Below, piece by piece: positions 24,894 to 33,631 of a DNA stretch of 64,000 bases. This stretch comes from Micromonospora sp. Llam0 (GTDB taxonomy: Bacteria; Actinomycetota; Actinomycetes; Mycobacteriales; Micromonosporaceae): assembly GCF_003751085.1 (NCBI RefSeq), contig NZ_RJJY01000001.1:1736001-1800000 (forward strand). Direction: 5' to 3'. The notes beneath the pieces were generated by a model. It saw nothing but the letters and a program-made list of their open reading frames with translations. It was not told where the DNA came from and made no database searches. Position 1 is the first letter of the stretch; every line of letters begins with the position of its first letter. A program made the position numbers and the translations under genes.

Positions 24894-26692
24894 GACCCTG
24901 ATGGCTTATTCGGCCGTGTACCCGTCTCCTTCGGTGGGTCAGTAGGGTTGTTGTGGTCATGTCGATGCAACCGAGGCCGTGGCCAGACGTTCCGGAGCAG
25001 ACCGCGCGGATGGCGCGGGCGGCGTTCCGGAAAGGGAACCTGGCGACGCGGATCCGTGACGAACTCGGCCAGGTGTACGAGGACGCCCGGTTCTCGGCGG
25101 CGTTCGGGCTCCGGGGACGGCCGGGGATCTCCCCGGCACAGTTGATGACCGCCAGCGTGTTGCAGTTCTCGGAGAACCTGACCGACCGTCAGGCCGCCGA
25201 CGCGGTCCGGGACCGAATCACCTGGAAATACGCCCTCGGTCTGGAACTCGACGATCCGGGTTTCGACCCCACCGTCCTGTCGGAGTTCCGGGACCGGCTG
25301 GTCGCCGGTGACCTGACCAGCCTGGCCCTGGACGCCCTGCTGCGACGCCTGGCCGGGCTCGGACTGGTCAAGGCCCGGGGCCGCCAACGCACCGATTCCA
25401 CCCACGTACTCGGCGCGATCCGCGACCTCAACCGCCTCGAACTGGCCGGAGAGACACTACGGGCGGCGTTGGAAGCCCTCGCCGCGGCGGCACCGCACTG
25501 GCTCACCTCGGTCATCGACGATTCCTGGACCGGCGTCTACGGCACCCGCGTCGACAACCTACGCCTGCCCGAGAGCCAGACCAGACGTGACGAGTTGACG
25601 GTCCGCTACGGCATCGACGGCTACCACCTGCTCGACGCGGCGCACCACCCGGACGCACCGGAATGGCTGGCACAGATCCCAGCGACACAGACGTTACGCC
25701 TGATCTGGATCCAGCAGTTCTACCGCGACACCGACGGCGCCGGGCAGGAGGCGCGACGGCGGGAACACGCCCCGGACGGGGACGGTGTCCCGCCCGGCAG
25801 AGACCGCCTCATCTCCCCATACGACCCGGACGCCCGATACAGCGTCAAACGCGACACCGGCTGGGGCGGCTACAAGGTCCACTTCACCGAGACCTGCGAC
25901 CCACCGACCGGCACCACCGGCCGGGAAACCGGACGCGGAGAACACCCGAACCTGATCACGAACGTGGCCACCACCACCGCGACCGTCCCGGACTCGGCCA
26001 TGACCGCCATCATCCACCAGCGACTGGCCGACAAGGCACTGACTCCCGCCGAGCACCTCGTCGACTCCGGATACCCGTCCGCCGAGATCACCGCCGCCCG
26101 CCGCCCGCCGGCACGGGATCACCCTGACCTCCCCGATGCTGATCGACCCGTCCGCGCAGGCCCGCGCCGGGCGAGGCTACGACAAAGCGGCGTTCACCTT
26201 CGACTTCGACACCCGCCACGGCGTCTGTCCCCAGGGCAACACCAGCACAAGCTGGTCACCCTGCCGACAACGCGACACCGACACCATCGTGGTGTCCTGG
26301 CCGAAGAGCGTCTGCCAGCCCTGCCCCACCCGCCAGGAATGCACCCGAGGCACCCGCCGCCAGATCACCATCCACCCCCGTGACCTACACGAAGCCCTCA
26401 CCGCTGCCCGCATCCAGCAGAACACCTCCGAGTGGAAGGCCCGCTACGCCGTCCGCGCCGGAGTCGAGGGCACCATGCGCCAAAGCACCCATGTCACCGG
26501 GATCCGTACCGCCCGTTACCGAGGCCTGCCCAAGACCAGACTCGAACACACCCTCACGGCCACCGCGATCAACATCATCCGCCTCGACAGCTACTGGACC
26601 GGACACCCCCTCGACCGCACCCGGACAACACACCTCCAACGCCTCGACTTCACCCTCGCCGCCTGACCTACACCGAATAAGCCATCAGGGTC
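24894..26692 (+). mobile_element. IS1182-family insertion sequence with perfect 20-bp inverted repeats
   Basis: Both ends read inward GACCCTGATGGCTTATTCGG, a perfect 20-bp match. The left flank is the IS4 gene, but the right flank is not its continuation, so material was lost on the right side. No target duplication is evident. Confidence 0.88.
24953..26666 (+). pseudogene. IS1182-family transposase with a +1 frameshift
   Basis: The N-terminal half has the DUF772-type domain (FSAAFGLRGRPGISPAQLMT, LQFSENLTDRQAADAVRDRI) and the core TDSTHVLGAIRDLNRLELAG. The frame breaks near 26107 in the repetitive GCCGCCCGCCGCCCGCCGGC. Homologues read on from HLVDSGYPSAEITAARR into GITLTSPMLIDPSAQ in the +1 frame, which then runs to 26666 (CQPCPTRQECTRG, EGTMRQSTHVTG). 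A slippage event or sequencing error in that run is likely. Confidence 0.85.
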
Positions 26693-26726
26693 CAGGCAGG
26701 GAGCAAAACCGTCTGACGGATCGAGG
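26693..26726. repeat. Remnant of an IS1380-type right end
   Basis: ACCGTCTGACGGATCGAGG resembles the right end of the IS1380 element at 10247-10265 (ACCCTCTGACGGATTGAGG), differing at two positions. The left end and transposase are gone. It sits directly before the intron maturase fragment, so an IS1380-like insertion there was probably overwritten by later events. Confidence 0.5.
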
Positions 26727-26932
26727 TCAACCCGGCACGGACGCGGACGACCCGATACCGCTACCGGGGTGCGGCAATCCCGACACCATGGGCGAGCACG
26801 ACCTGATCGACACGTTGCTCAACGAGCTTGTGGAGAGCCGGATGCCCGGCCAACGGGCACGTCCGGTTCGGGAGGCGGGCCGCAGAAACGGACCAGCGGA
26901 AACGCTGGCACCGCGCTGCGGTCCGACCTCAC
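26727..26932 (+). mobile_element. Group II intron B0, 3' end only
   Basis: The remnant begins with the last codons of a maturase (NPARTRTTRYRYRGAAIPTP, stop at about 26806), closely like the C-terminus of the B1 maturase at 32256 (TTRYRYRGAQIPSPW). Domain V (26835-26869) and a domain VI-like segment follow, ending in CCGACCTCAC. B1 ends with the same ten bases at 32385, which fixes the 3' boundary. The next base starts RT coding sequence of intron B1, so B0 had inserted in another intron's RT gene. Confidence 0.75.
26835..26869 (+). ncRNA. Group II intron B0 domain V
   Basis: The 35-nt hairpin begins GAGCCGGA and ends TCCGGTTC, all eight positions pairing (one G-U). It contains the AGC of the catalytic stem and follows the maturase stop codon. 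Confidence 0.75.
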
Positions 26933-27519
26933 AACCTCGTCACCGATTCCGCGTTCTTGCTGGTTGCGTGGAATCGGGTGCGGAGTAACAAGGGAGCCCG
27001 TACGGCTGGGATCGATGGCCGAACCGTCGTGATGGTCGAAGCGGGCTTGGGGGTTGAGGGTTTCCTTGCCCAGCTGCGGTCGCAACTCAAGGACCGCAGT
27101 TTCCGACCGGTTCCGGTGCGGGAACGGATGATCCCGAAGGCGAATGGCAAGCGGCGTCGTCTGGGTATCCCGACCGTCGCGGACCGGGTGGTGCAGGCGT
27201 CCCTGAAGCTGGTGCTGGAGCCGATTTTCGAGGCGGATTTCCTCCCGTGTTCCTACGGGTTCCGTCCCGGGCGTCGGGCTCATGACGCGATCGCTGAGAG
27301 CCGTCATTTCGCCTCCCATCACTACGAGTGGGTGGTCGAGGGTGACATCGAGGCATGCTTCGACATGATCGATCACGCGGCTCTGATGGACCGAGTCCGT
27401 GGCCGGATCGGAGACAAGCGGGTCCTGAGCCTGGTGAAGACGTTTCTCAAGGCGGGCATCCTGGAGCAGGACGGCGCGCTGCGAGGCAGCGACACCGGCA
27501 CTCCGCAGGGCGGGATCCT
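26933..27519 (+). pseudogene. Group II intron B1 reverse transcriptase, N-terminal part
   Basis: It contains NKGARTAGIDGRTVVMVEAG, VRERMIPKANGKRRRLGIP, CSYGFRPGRRAHDAIAES, VVEGDIEACFDMIDHAAL and GTPQGGIL. The serine element interrupts it at the same residue as in intron A. It differs from the intron A RT at many positions, so the two targets are separate genes. Confidence 0.87.
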
Positions 27520-27546
27520 CACGCCCCCAACGCAATGGGTAACTTC
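27520..27546. repeat. Left terminal inverted repeat of serine-recombinase element, copy B
   Basis: Identical to 4318-4344, and the exact reverse complement of 31507-31533. The inside then diverges: TGTTTCGATG here against GGGTTTGGTC in copy A, because the element is flipped. Confidence 0.92.
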
Positions 27547-27627
27547 TGTTTCGATGTGACGCTGGGTTATCGAAGGTTGGAGTTTCCTCGGCGTATCCAA
27601 AGTGGTGGATGACTCGTTGGGTAGTAC

Positions 27628-27981
27628 GTGGATGTCGCTTCCGGTGGTCGTCGTGTGGGTGGTGGTGAGTTCGCCGGGCGGGTGAACGCTGCTGTCGAGC
27701 TTGTCGAGGCCGGGGTTTCGGTCACGGAGGTGGCTCGGTTGCTGGCCGTGCGGTTCGGGGTGTCGGTGCGTCAGGGGCGCCGGTATGCCGATCGTGGCGC
27801 GGTGGCGGGCCGGGTGGCGGTGCCGGAGACGAGTGTGGTGTTCACGGTGAAGCTGCCGGTGTCGGTGGCCGCTGGGACTCGGTCCCACGCGGCGCGGTCC
27901 GGGGTCACGATCTCCGCGGTGGTCGCCTCGGCGTTGACCGAGTTCCTTCAACGGGGTCGCAGTCAGCGTCCGCGCTGGTGA
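27628..27981 (+). CDS. HTH protein of the serine-recombinase element, intact copy
   Basis: A 117-aa protein starting with GTG (MDVASGGRRVGGGEFAGRVN). Residues 20-50 form a likely helix-turn-helix (VELVEAGVSVTEVARLLAVR). The second half (VVFTVKLPVSVAAGTRSHAA, SGVTISAVVASALTEFLQRG) resembles a ribbon-helix-helix-like segment. It overlaps the next gene by GTGA. It probably binds DNA as a regulator of the element or as a recombination partner; nothing in the sequence decides between these. Confidence 0.7.
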   Translation: MDVASGGRRVGGGEFAGRVNAAVELVEAGVSVTEVARLLAVRFGVSVRQGRRYADRGAVAGRVAVPETSVVFTVKLPVSVAAGTRSHAARSGVTISAVVASALTEFLQRGRSQRPRW

Positions 27982-28226
27982 GCGACCGGGTGGTCGAGAC
28001 GGAGTTCGTCTTCGACCGCCACGGCGCGGCGGATGTGTCGGCCGCCTATCAGGTTCTTGTCCCCCAACGGCGGGCCCGGCTTGGTCGCGACGCCGAGATA
28101 CGGAGTTTCCTTGATGACGAGCGCGGCGATCTACGCCCGGGTGTCCTCGGCCCGGCAGAAGCAGGACGACACGATCGTGTCGCAGACCGCGGCGGTGCGC
28201 GCGCACGCCGAGCGGAATCGGCTTGA
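27978..28226 (+). CDS. Small recombinase-associated ORF, copy B
   Basis: An 82-aa frame starting GTG within the stop of the HTH gene and overlapping the recombinase start by about 113 bp. The protein is the same as in copy A (5865-6113). The N-terminal part (ETEFVFDRHGAADVSAAYQV, LVPQRRARLG) looks protein-like. The C-terminal part is arginine-rich and may be only a by-product of overlapping the recombinase gene. Confidence 0.5.
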   Translation: MSDRVVETEFVFDRHGAADVSAAYQVLVPQRRARLGRDAEIRSFLDDERGDLRPGVLGPAEAGRHDRVADRGGARARRAESA

Positions 28227-29303
28227 GGTGCCCGCCGAGTGGGTGTTCGAAGACGAGGGACACTCCGGCGCGACCCTGGTCCGTCCGGCCCTGGAGCGGC
28301 TGCGGGACCTGGTCGCCGGCGTCGGGGTGGATGTGATCCTGTGCTATTCGCCGGACCGGCTGGCCCGCAAGTTCGCCTACCAGGCACTGCTGATCGAGGA
28401 GTTCTCCCGGGCCGGGACCCGGGTCGAGTTCGTCAACGGTCCTCGCGGGGACAGCCCCGAGGACGCCCTGCTGGTGCAGTTCCAGGGCATGTTCGCCGAG
28501 TACGAGAAGGCGCAGATCCTCGAACGCAGCCGCCGCGGGAAGCAGCACCGGGCCAAGGCCGGATCTGTCAACGTCCTGGGCGGCGCCCCGTTCGGCTACC
28601 GCTACGTCAAGAAGAGCGACCATGCCGGCGCCGCCTACGCCATCGTCGAGGGCGAGGCGGTGCTGGTCGCCGAGTTGTTCCGCCGCTACGCCGACGACGG
28701 CGCCTCCATCGCCGACCTGACCCGGTGGCTCACCGAACAGGGCGTGCCCACACGCACGGGCAAGACCCGCTGGGACCGCTCGGTCGTCTGGGCCATGCTC
28801 CGCAACCCCGCATACGCAGGCCAGGCGGTCTTCGGCAAAACCATGACGATCAACGAATCCCCAGGTCTGAACCGCAGAGCCCGGCTTGAGGGCCGGGCCA
28901 CACCACGCGCGGTCAAGGTCGTCGACCGGCCCCTCGCCGAGCAGATCACCATCGCCGTCCCGGCGATAATCGACGAGCAGACCTTCGAACGGGTCGCCGG
29001 GCGGCTGGTCGACAACAAGCGCTTCGCCGCCCGCAACACCAAGATCCCATCCCTGCTGCAGGGCCTGGCAGCCTGTTCAGGCTGCGGATACGCCTACTAC
29101 CGGACCAACACCACCACGACCGCGAAGAAGAAGATCTTCTACTATCGATGCCTCGGATCGGATGACTACCGCTACGAAGGCGGCCGGGTCTGCGCCAACA
29201 AACCGGTCCGCGCCGACTACCTAGACCAGGTCGTCTGGGACCACATCGGCGCCCTGCTCACCGACCCGACCATGATCCGCGGCGAGATCGACCGCCGCCT
29301 AGA

Positions 29304-31058
29304 CCCGTCTTTCGCACATGCGGTTGGGTGGTCGTTGGTCATGGCCAGCGGGGTTGGGTGGGGTCGACGTGGAGTAGTCGCAGGAGTCGGGTTTGTAGAG
29401 GCCCGGGTGTGGGGATGGTGGCTGCTTCGTTCGGGGGCGCGGGGATGAGTCGGAGTTCGCCGAGTGCTTGCAGGATGAGCCGTCCGGTGGGCTTTCGTGG
29501 GCGGCGGTCGTTGATGTAGAAGCCACGTATCTCGGTGTCGGGGGCGAGGTTGCGGCGGACTTCGCGTTCGATGAGGCAGAAGATGAGCAGGGCCAGGCAG
29601 ATCACGGTGATCAGGGCGGTGATCCGGCGGTTGTTGCGTAGGAAGATCGGTGCGACGGCGAGGGGGCCTTTGAACTCGCTGTAGCGGCGTTCGACGGTGG
29701 GTTGGTCCTTGTAGCGCAGGAACACGTCGGTGGCGTCGATGTCGGCGGGCAGGTTGGTCAGCAGGGCGTACCAGCCGTCGGCGGCGGCTTCGGCGTCGAG
29801 GGCTGCCTGGTCGAAGGTCCAGGCGAACGTCGGTTTGCCGGTGTCGTCGGTGGTGATCGTGGTGTGCAGGTGTGCGCTGATGCGGCGGCGGCGGGCGATC
29901 GCGGTGGCTTTGGTGGTGACGGCCTCGATGGTGCGGTGGTGGCGGGTGCCGGCGGTACGGGTGAGGGTGTCCAGTTCGGTGCGGGCCTGGGCGAGTCTGA
30001 GCGCGCGGGCCTTGGCCTGGGCGGTGGCGTTGGCGGTGGAGTGCACCAGGATCCGCCGTAGGGTGTGTACCGGGTCCTTCTTGCGGGGGCCGGTCAGGTC
30101 CATGGTGTCTTCGTCGACCCGGTAGGTGCACCGTTCGGTGTGTGGTCTGCCCTCGTCGCGTTCGGCGACGTAGTCCACGATCGTGGCCCGGGACGGGTCG
30201 AGGCCGGCGAACAGCCCGTCGGGGACCCGGGACGCGGCCAGGGGCGCGATGAAGGTGACCTGCTCGGTGGTCATCGCGGTGACGTTGGGGTAGGAGATGA
30301 GTTTCGAGTCGCCGACCAGCAGGAAGTTGCGGGGTGTGGCCAGGGCTTGCAGAGCGCGCATGGTGTCGGTGACCTGGGCGATCTCGGCGGCGTTGCCGTC
30401 ATAGGTCCGGCTGAGGACGGGGACGGCGCCGTCCGCGGTGACGGCGAGGCCGGCCTGGATCTGTTTGAGGTCGGTGCGCCGGTCTTTCGGGTGGCCGTAG
30501 GCAGGGGTGGGGTACTCGTCGTCGACGTGGTCGTATGCGCCGTACAGCGAGATCGAGGTCATGTCCCAGTGGCAGCGGGTGACGTCGATGCCGAATGCCG
30601 TGATCGCGGTCGCGCCGATTGATCCGACGACCTGGTCGGCCTGATCGGCGAGGGCGTCCAGGGCCCGGCCCAGCCGGTCGTCGTTGAGCAGGTCGGGATC
30701 GATGTCGTAGACCTCTTCCACCGCCCACGCGTGGGCCCAGTCGGCCACGGCGACCATCGCCTTCGGACTGGTCAGCCGGTTCGCGATCAGCGCCTCGATG
30801 ACCTGCCCGTGGCTGATGGAGGCGACCTCCCGTATCGGGCAGGCCCGGTCCACCACACCCGCGATGTCCAACCGGCGGGAGAAGTCCGCGATGACCGGCA
30901 GCGACCCCAGCTGCTTCTCCACCCGACCCGTCGCGGCGACCCGCGTCCGAGGCCGCCGCGCCACCCGTCGAGGCCCACCAGATCTACTCATGGATCAGCA
31001 ACGAACCAGCCGCACGCCCGCAACGCAAGTCACTCAACCGCATGTGCGAAAGACGGGC
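29304..31058 (-). mobile_element. IS1634-family insertion sequence with 6-bp target duplication
   Basis: The ends both read inward CCCGTCTTTCGCACATGCGG and continue as TTG. They are flanked by CCTAGA at 29298-29303 and 31059-31064. The uninterrupted site is present in copy A (the CTCTAGGCGG at about 4790). Length 1755 bp. Confidence 0.93.
29339..30991 (-). CDS. IS1634-family transposase
   Basis: The 550-aa protein has the DUF4277-like N-terminal domain (GSLPVIADFSRRLDIAGVVD, GQVIEALIANRLTSPKAMVA) and a DDE_Tnp_1 core: FGIDVTRCHWDMTSISLYGA, then NFLLVGDSKLISYPNVTAMT, then the C-terminal YSEFKGPLAVAPIFLRNNRR and EREVRRNL. It appears complete. Confidence 0.92.
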   Translation of the reverse strand: MSRSGGPRRVARRPRTRVAATGRVEKQLGSLPVIADFSRRLDIAGVVDRACPIREVASISHGQVIEALIANRLTSPKAMVAVADWAHAWAVEEVYDIDPDLLNDDRLGRALDALADQADQVVGSIGATAITAFGIDVTRCHWDMTSISLYGAYDHVDDEYPTPAYGHPKDRRTDLKQIQAGLAVTADGAVPVLSRTYDGNAAEIAQVTDTMRALQALATPRNFLLVGDSKLISYPNVTAMTTEQVTFIAPLAASRVPDGLFAGLDPSRATIVDYVAERDEGRPHTERCTYRVDEDTMDLTGPRKKDPVHTLRRILVHSTANATAQAKARALRLAQARTELDTLTRTAGTRHHRTIEAVTTKATAIARRRRISAHLHTTITTDDTGKPTFAWTFDQAALDAEAAADGWYALLTNLPADIDATDVFLRYKDQPTVERRYSEFKGPLAVAPIFLRNNRRITALITVICLALLIFCLIEREVRRNLAPDTEIRGFYINDRRPRKPTGRLILQALGELRLIPAPPNEAATIPTPGPLQTRLLRLLHVDPTQPRWP

Positions 31059-31506
31059 CTAGAGCAGGCCCGAACCTCCGACCCGGTCACCCACCAGCGC
31101 AAACGCCTCGAGGCCGCCCTCGCGAAAGCCACGGCGGCGATCACCCGCATGATCGAGGCATTCCAGGAACAACTCGTCACCATCGACGAGTTGCGCGCCC
31201 GAATGCCCGACCTCCGAGCCCGCGAAACCGGCCTACGCGTCCAGATCGACGCCCTCAACGCCCAGGCCGCCGACCGCGACGCCTACCTCAAACTCGCCGA
31301 CAACCTCGAAGGCTTCCTCACCCAGCTCCGCAACCGGGCCAACACTGCCGAAGTCGAAGAACGCCAACACGTCCTGAGACTGCTCGTCAAGGACGTCCTC
31401 GTCGGACCCGAGAAGATCACCATCCGACACCGCATCCCCACCCCCACACCAGGCTCCACCAGCCAAGCAGACCACGACCAACCCGCAACACAGGGTGACC
31501 AAACCC

Positions 31507-31533
31507 GAAGTTACCCATTGCGTTGGGGGCGTG
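31507..31533. repeat. Right terminal inverted repeat of serine-recombinase element, copy B
   Basis: Begins GAAGTTACCC and ends GGGGGCGTG. It is identical to 10661-10687 although the element interior on this side is the recombinase end instead of the HTH end. Confidence 0.92.
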
Positions 31534-32256
31534 TTGTCGCCGCTGCTGGCGAACGTCGCCCTGGGGATCCTAGACGAGCATATCGCCCAGGCCCCAGGAG
31601 GGCCGAACTCCGCCCAGGGCGAGCGGGCCAAACGCAAACGTCAGGGGAAGGCGAACTTCCGGCTGGTCCGGTACGCCGACGATTTCCTGGTATTGGTCGC
31701 GGGTGACCGCGACCATGCGAAAGACCTGCGCGACCAGGTGGCAGCAGCCCTCACCCCGATGGGTTTGCGCCTGTCGGTGGAGAAGACGAAGATCACGCAC
31801 ATCGACGAAGGGCTGGACTTCCTCGGCTGGCGCATCCAGCGTCACCAGAAGAAGGGCACTGCCCAGCGGTACGTCTACACCTATCCGGCCAAGAAGTCGG
31901 TGCAGGCCGTGGTGACCAAGGTGCGGACGATCTGCCGCAGGAACGTCAATATGCCACTGGAAGCCCTGCTCCGGGAGCTGAATCCCGTGTTGCGAGGCTG
32001 GTGTGCATACTTCCGGCCCGGAGTGTCCAGCGCCACGTTCCAATACCTGTCCCACCATGCGTGGAAGACGGTGATCCGCTGGGCGCGGCGCAAACATTTC
32101 AAGGCCAACTGGAAGACCATCCGCCGCATCTACTGCCGCGGTGGTTGGTGGCCGGTCACGGAACGTGGATCGCTGTTCAACCCCGCGAAGGTGTCCACCA
32201 CGCGCTACCGATATCGCGGGGCGCAGATCCCCAGCCCATGGCCATCCGCCTGGTGA
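31534..32256 (+). pseudogene. Group II intron B1 reverse transcriptase, C-terminal part with maturase domain
   Basis: It resumes as GGVLSPLLANVALGILDEHI, with RLVRYADDFLVLVAGDRDHA (YADD), DEGLDFLGWRIQRHQKKGTA, RELNPVLRGWCAYFRPGVSS (maturase X) and a normal C-terminus with the TTRYRYRGAQIPSPW tail. The catalytic sites are intact. Only the insertion of the serine element and loss of the N-terminus inactivate it. Confidence 0.88.
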
Positions 32257-32288
32257 GAACAACGAGGTGACCTGACGGGGCTTGTGGA

Positions 32289-32322
32289 GAGCCCGTTGCG
32301 TTGTGAGGCGCACGGCGGGTTC
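32289..32322 (+). ncRNA. Group II intron B1 domain V
   Basis: The 34-nt hairpin begins GAGCCCG and ends CGGGTTC. It lies 33 bp after the maturase stop and is followed by a domain VI-like segment up to CCGACCTCAC at 32385. Confidence 0.75.
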
Positions 32323-32533
32323 GGGAGGCGGTTCGGGGAAACCCACCGGTGGCGACACCGACAGGGCGCCCCGGACCGACCTCACTGTGGTGCGGCACGG
32401 GTGGCACCGGGCAGCGCGGCGTGGTGGATCGTCCGAGGGAGAGACAGCGAACGCACCATCGATAGGTTTTCATCGATGTTATGCGCAGTACATACCCCGT
32501 CAACTGGATACGCTTGCGCCTGTCGATGTAAGG

Positions 32534-33586
32534 TTGATCATCTTTGGAACAGCCGAACCCCGCCTACCCGTTCTCGGTCCCGCGCAGACCGAACGCGTAC
32601 GTAAGCTGCGCGCCGCTATCGACGACGACGCGCTCGGCCGCGAGCTCGAAGCCCTTCCGGCACCCCGGGTACGGGCGCTCACCCCAGACATCTGTGCCGC
32701 ACTGGACATCGATCTGCGGAACCGTTTCACGGCGGCGGGATGGACGGCACGGCTCGACCACTTCCACGCGCGGGACGTCGCCCAGTGGGGGCCGAGTGGG
32801 CGGTACGAGGATGTCCTGACCGGCACGGACATCAACGGCGTCAACATCGTCGCGGTCAAGGAGGGCGAGCTCTCCGACGCGATCCTGGTCCTCGCCCACC
32901 ACGACACGGTCCCGGGCACCGGCGGCGCCGATGACAACGGGACCGGCGTCGTCGGACTGCTGGAGCTGGCCCGTCTGCTGGGTGGGGCGCGATTCCGCCG
33001 AACGGTGCTGCTCGTCGCAGTCGACCACGAAGAGCTCGGCTTTCACGGTGCCCGTCACCTGGTGCGGCAGATGTCAGTTGCCGGGCGGAAGGTGGTCAGC
33101 GCCTATGTGTTCGAGATGCTCGGATTCGCCAGCACCGCGCCGGGCAGCCAGCAGCTGCCGCGCGGACTCGACCTGCTCTACCCCGGGCAGATCAAGCGAA
33201 TCCGGCGCAACGGGCAGCGAGCGGACTTCGCTGCCGTGCTCTACCAGCGGTCCAGCCGGACGATGGCGGCACTGTTCGCGGCCGCGCTGACCCAGCTGAA
33301 CGGCCCGACCGGCACCGTACTGCTCCGCGCGCCCACCGACCTGCCGGTACTGGGTCCGCTGCTCGGCCGTTTCGTGCCGTTCACCCAGCACTTCGCGCGC
33401 AGCGACCACCTGCCGTTCTGGGACGCCGGTCTGCCAGCGGTCCAGATCACAGACACGGCCAACTTTCGCAACCCGCACTACCACCGGGCCGGCGATGTCC
33501 CCGACACGGTGAGCATGCAGCAGGTGGCGGACGTGGTCGCAGCCACCGCCCTGGCCGTGGAGGTCCTGGCGGAGCGCCTCGACTAG
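32534..33586 (+). CDS. M28-family zinc metallopeptidase (aminopeptidase-like)
   Basis: The M28 di-zinc site is complete: ILVLAHHDTVPGTGGADDNG (His and bridging Asp), VDHEELGFHGARHLV (catalytic Glu-Glu) and SDHLPFWDAGLPAVQI with a final HYHRAGD. No signal peptide or membrane segment is seen, so it probably acts in the cytoplasm. The start is uncertain: TTG at 32534 (LIIFGTAEP) is the only nearby candidate, and the mobile region ends just upstream, so the true N-terminus may have been lost. It lies 45 bp before a thioesterase gene on the same strand, a pairing that suggests a peptide-natural-product locus (inference). Confidence 0.75.
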   Translation: MIIFGTAEPRLPVLGPAQTERVRKLRAAIDDDALGRELEALPAPRVRALTPDICAALDIDLRNRFTAAGWTARLDHFHARDVAQWGPSGRYEDVLTGTDINGVNIVAVKEGELSDAILVLAHHDTVPGTGGADDNGTGVVGLLELARLLGGARFRRTVLLVAVDHEELGFHGARHLVRQMSVAGRKVVSAYVFEMLGFASTAPGSQQLPRGLDLLYPGQIKRIRRNGQRADFAAVLYQRSSRTMAALFAAALTQLNGPTGTVLLRAPTDLPVLGPLLGRFVPFTQHFARSDHLPFWDAGLPAVQITDTANFRNPHYHRAGDVPDTVSMQQVADVVAATALAVEVLAERLD

Positions 33587-33631
33587 CTGGCGCACTGGCG
33601 CCCGCGAAGCCCCGACGGCATCCTGACACCT

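Larger units (their letters stand above)
27520..31533 (+). mobile_element. Serine-recombinase element, copy B, opposite orientation to copy A
   Basis: The 27-bp perfect inverted repeats are at 27520-27546 and 31507-31533. Gene order is HTH protein, small ORF, serine recombinase, all in the direction of the RT gene. In copy A they oppose the RT. Removing the IS1634 element and one CCTAGA leaves about 2253 bp. The left flank encodes GGILT and the right flank GGVLSP in both copies; these overlap in protein position but differ in DNA, so they are not a simple target duplication. Confidence 0.87.
28114..31533 (+). pseudogene. Large serine recombinase, copy B, split by IS1634
   Basis: Segments 28114-29303 and 31065-31533 join across the IS1634 insert (duplicated CCTAGA) to the same protein as copy A. 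The resolvase domain (AIYARVSSARQKQDDTIVSQ), recombinase domain and zinc-ribbon lie in segment one. The coiled-coil (RLEAALAKATAAITRMIEAF) and C-terminus lie in segment two. ATG 28114 has GGAG upstream. No stop codon occurs before the terminal repeat: the reading passes through TRSYPLRWGR into the flank. Confidence 0.88.
26933..32385 (+). mobile_element. Group II intron B1, 5'-truncated, carrying serine element copy B
   Basis: Only the RT gene and 3' RNA of this intron remain. The RT reads NLVTDSAFLLVAWNRV from 26933 to the left repeat of the serine element (27519), resumes at 31534 and ends at 32256. Domain V is at 32289-32322 and the 3' boundary CCGACCTCAC is at 32385. The 5' RNA and first RT codons are missing, having been replaced by intron B0 and the IS pile to the left. 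Bases 32386-32533 after it show nothing I can name. Confidence 0.8.

Noticed and set aside
28239..28889. Arginine-rich open frame inside the recombinase
   Set aside because: It is out of frame with a gene that has full resolvase motifs, and its composition is typical of a shadow frame.
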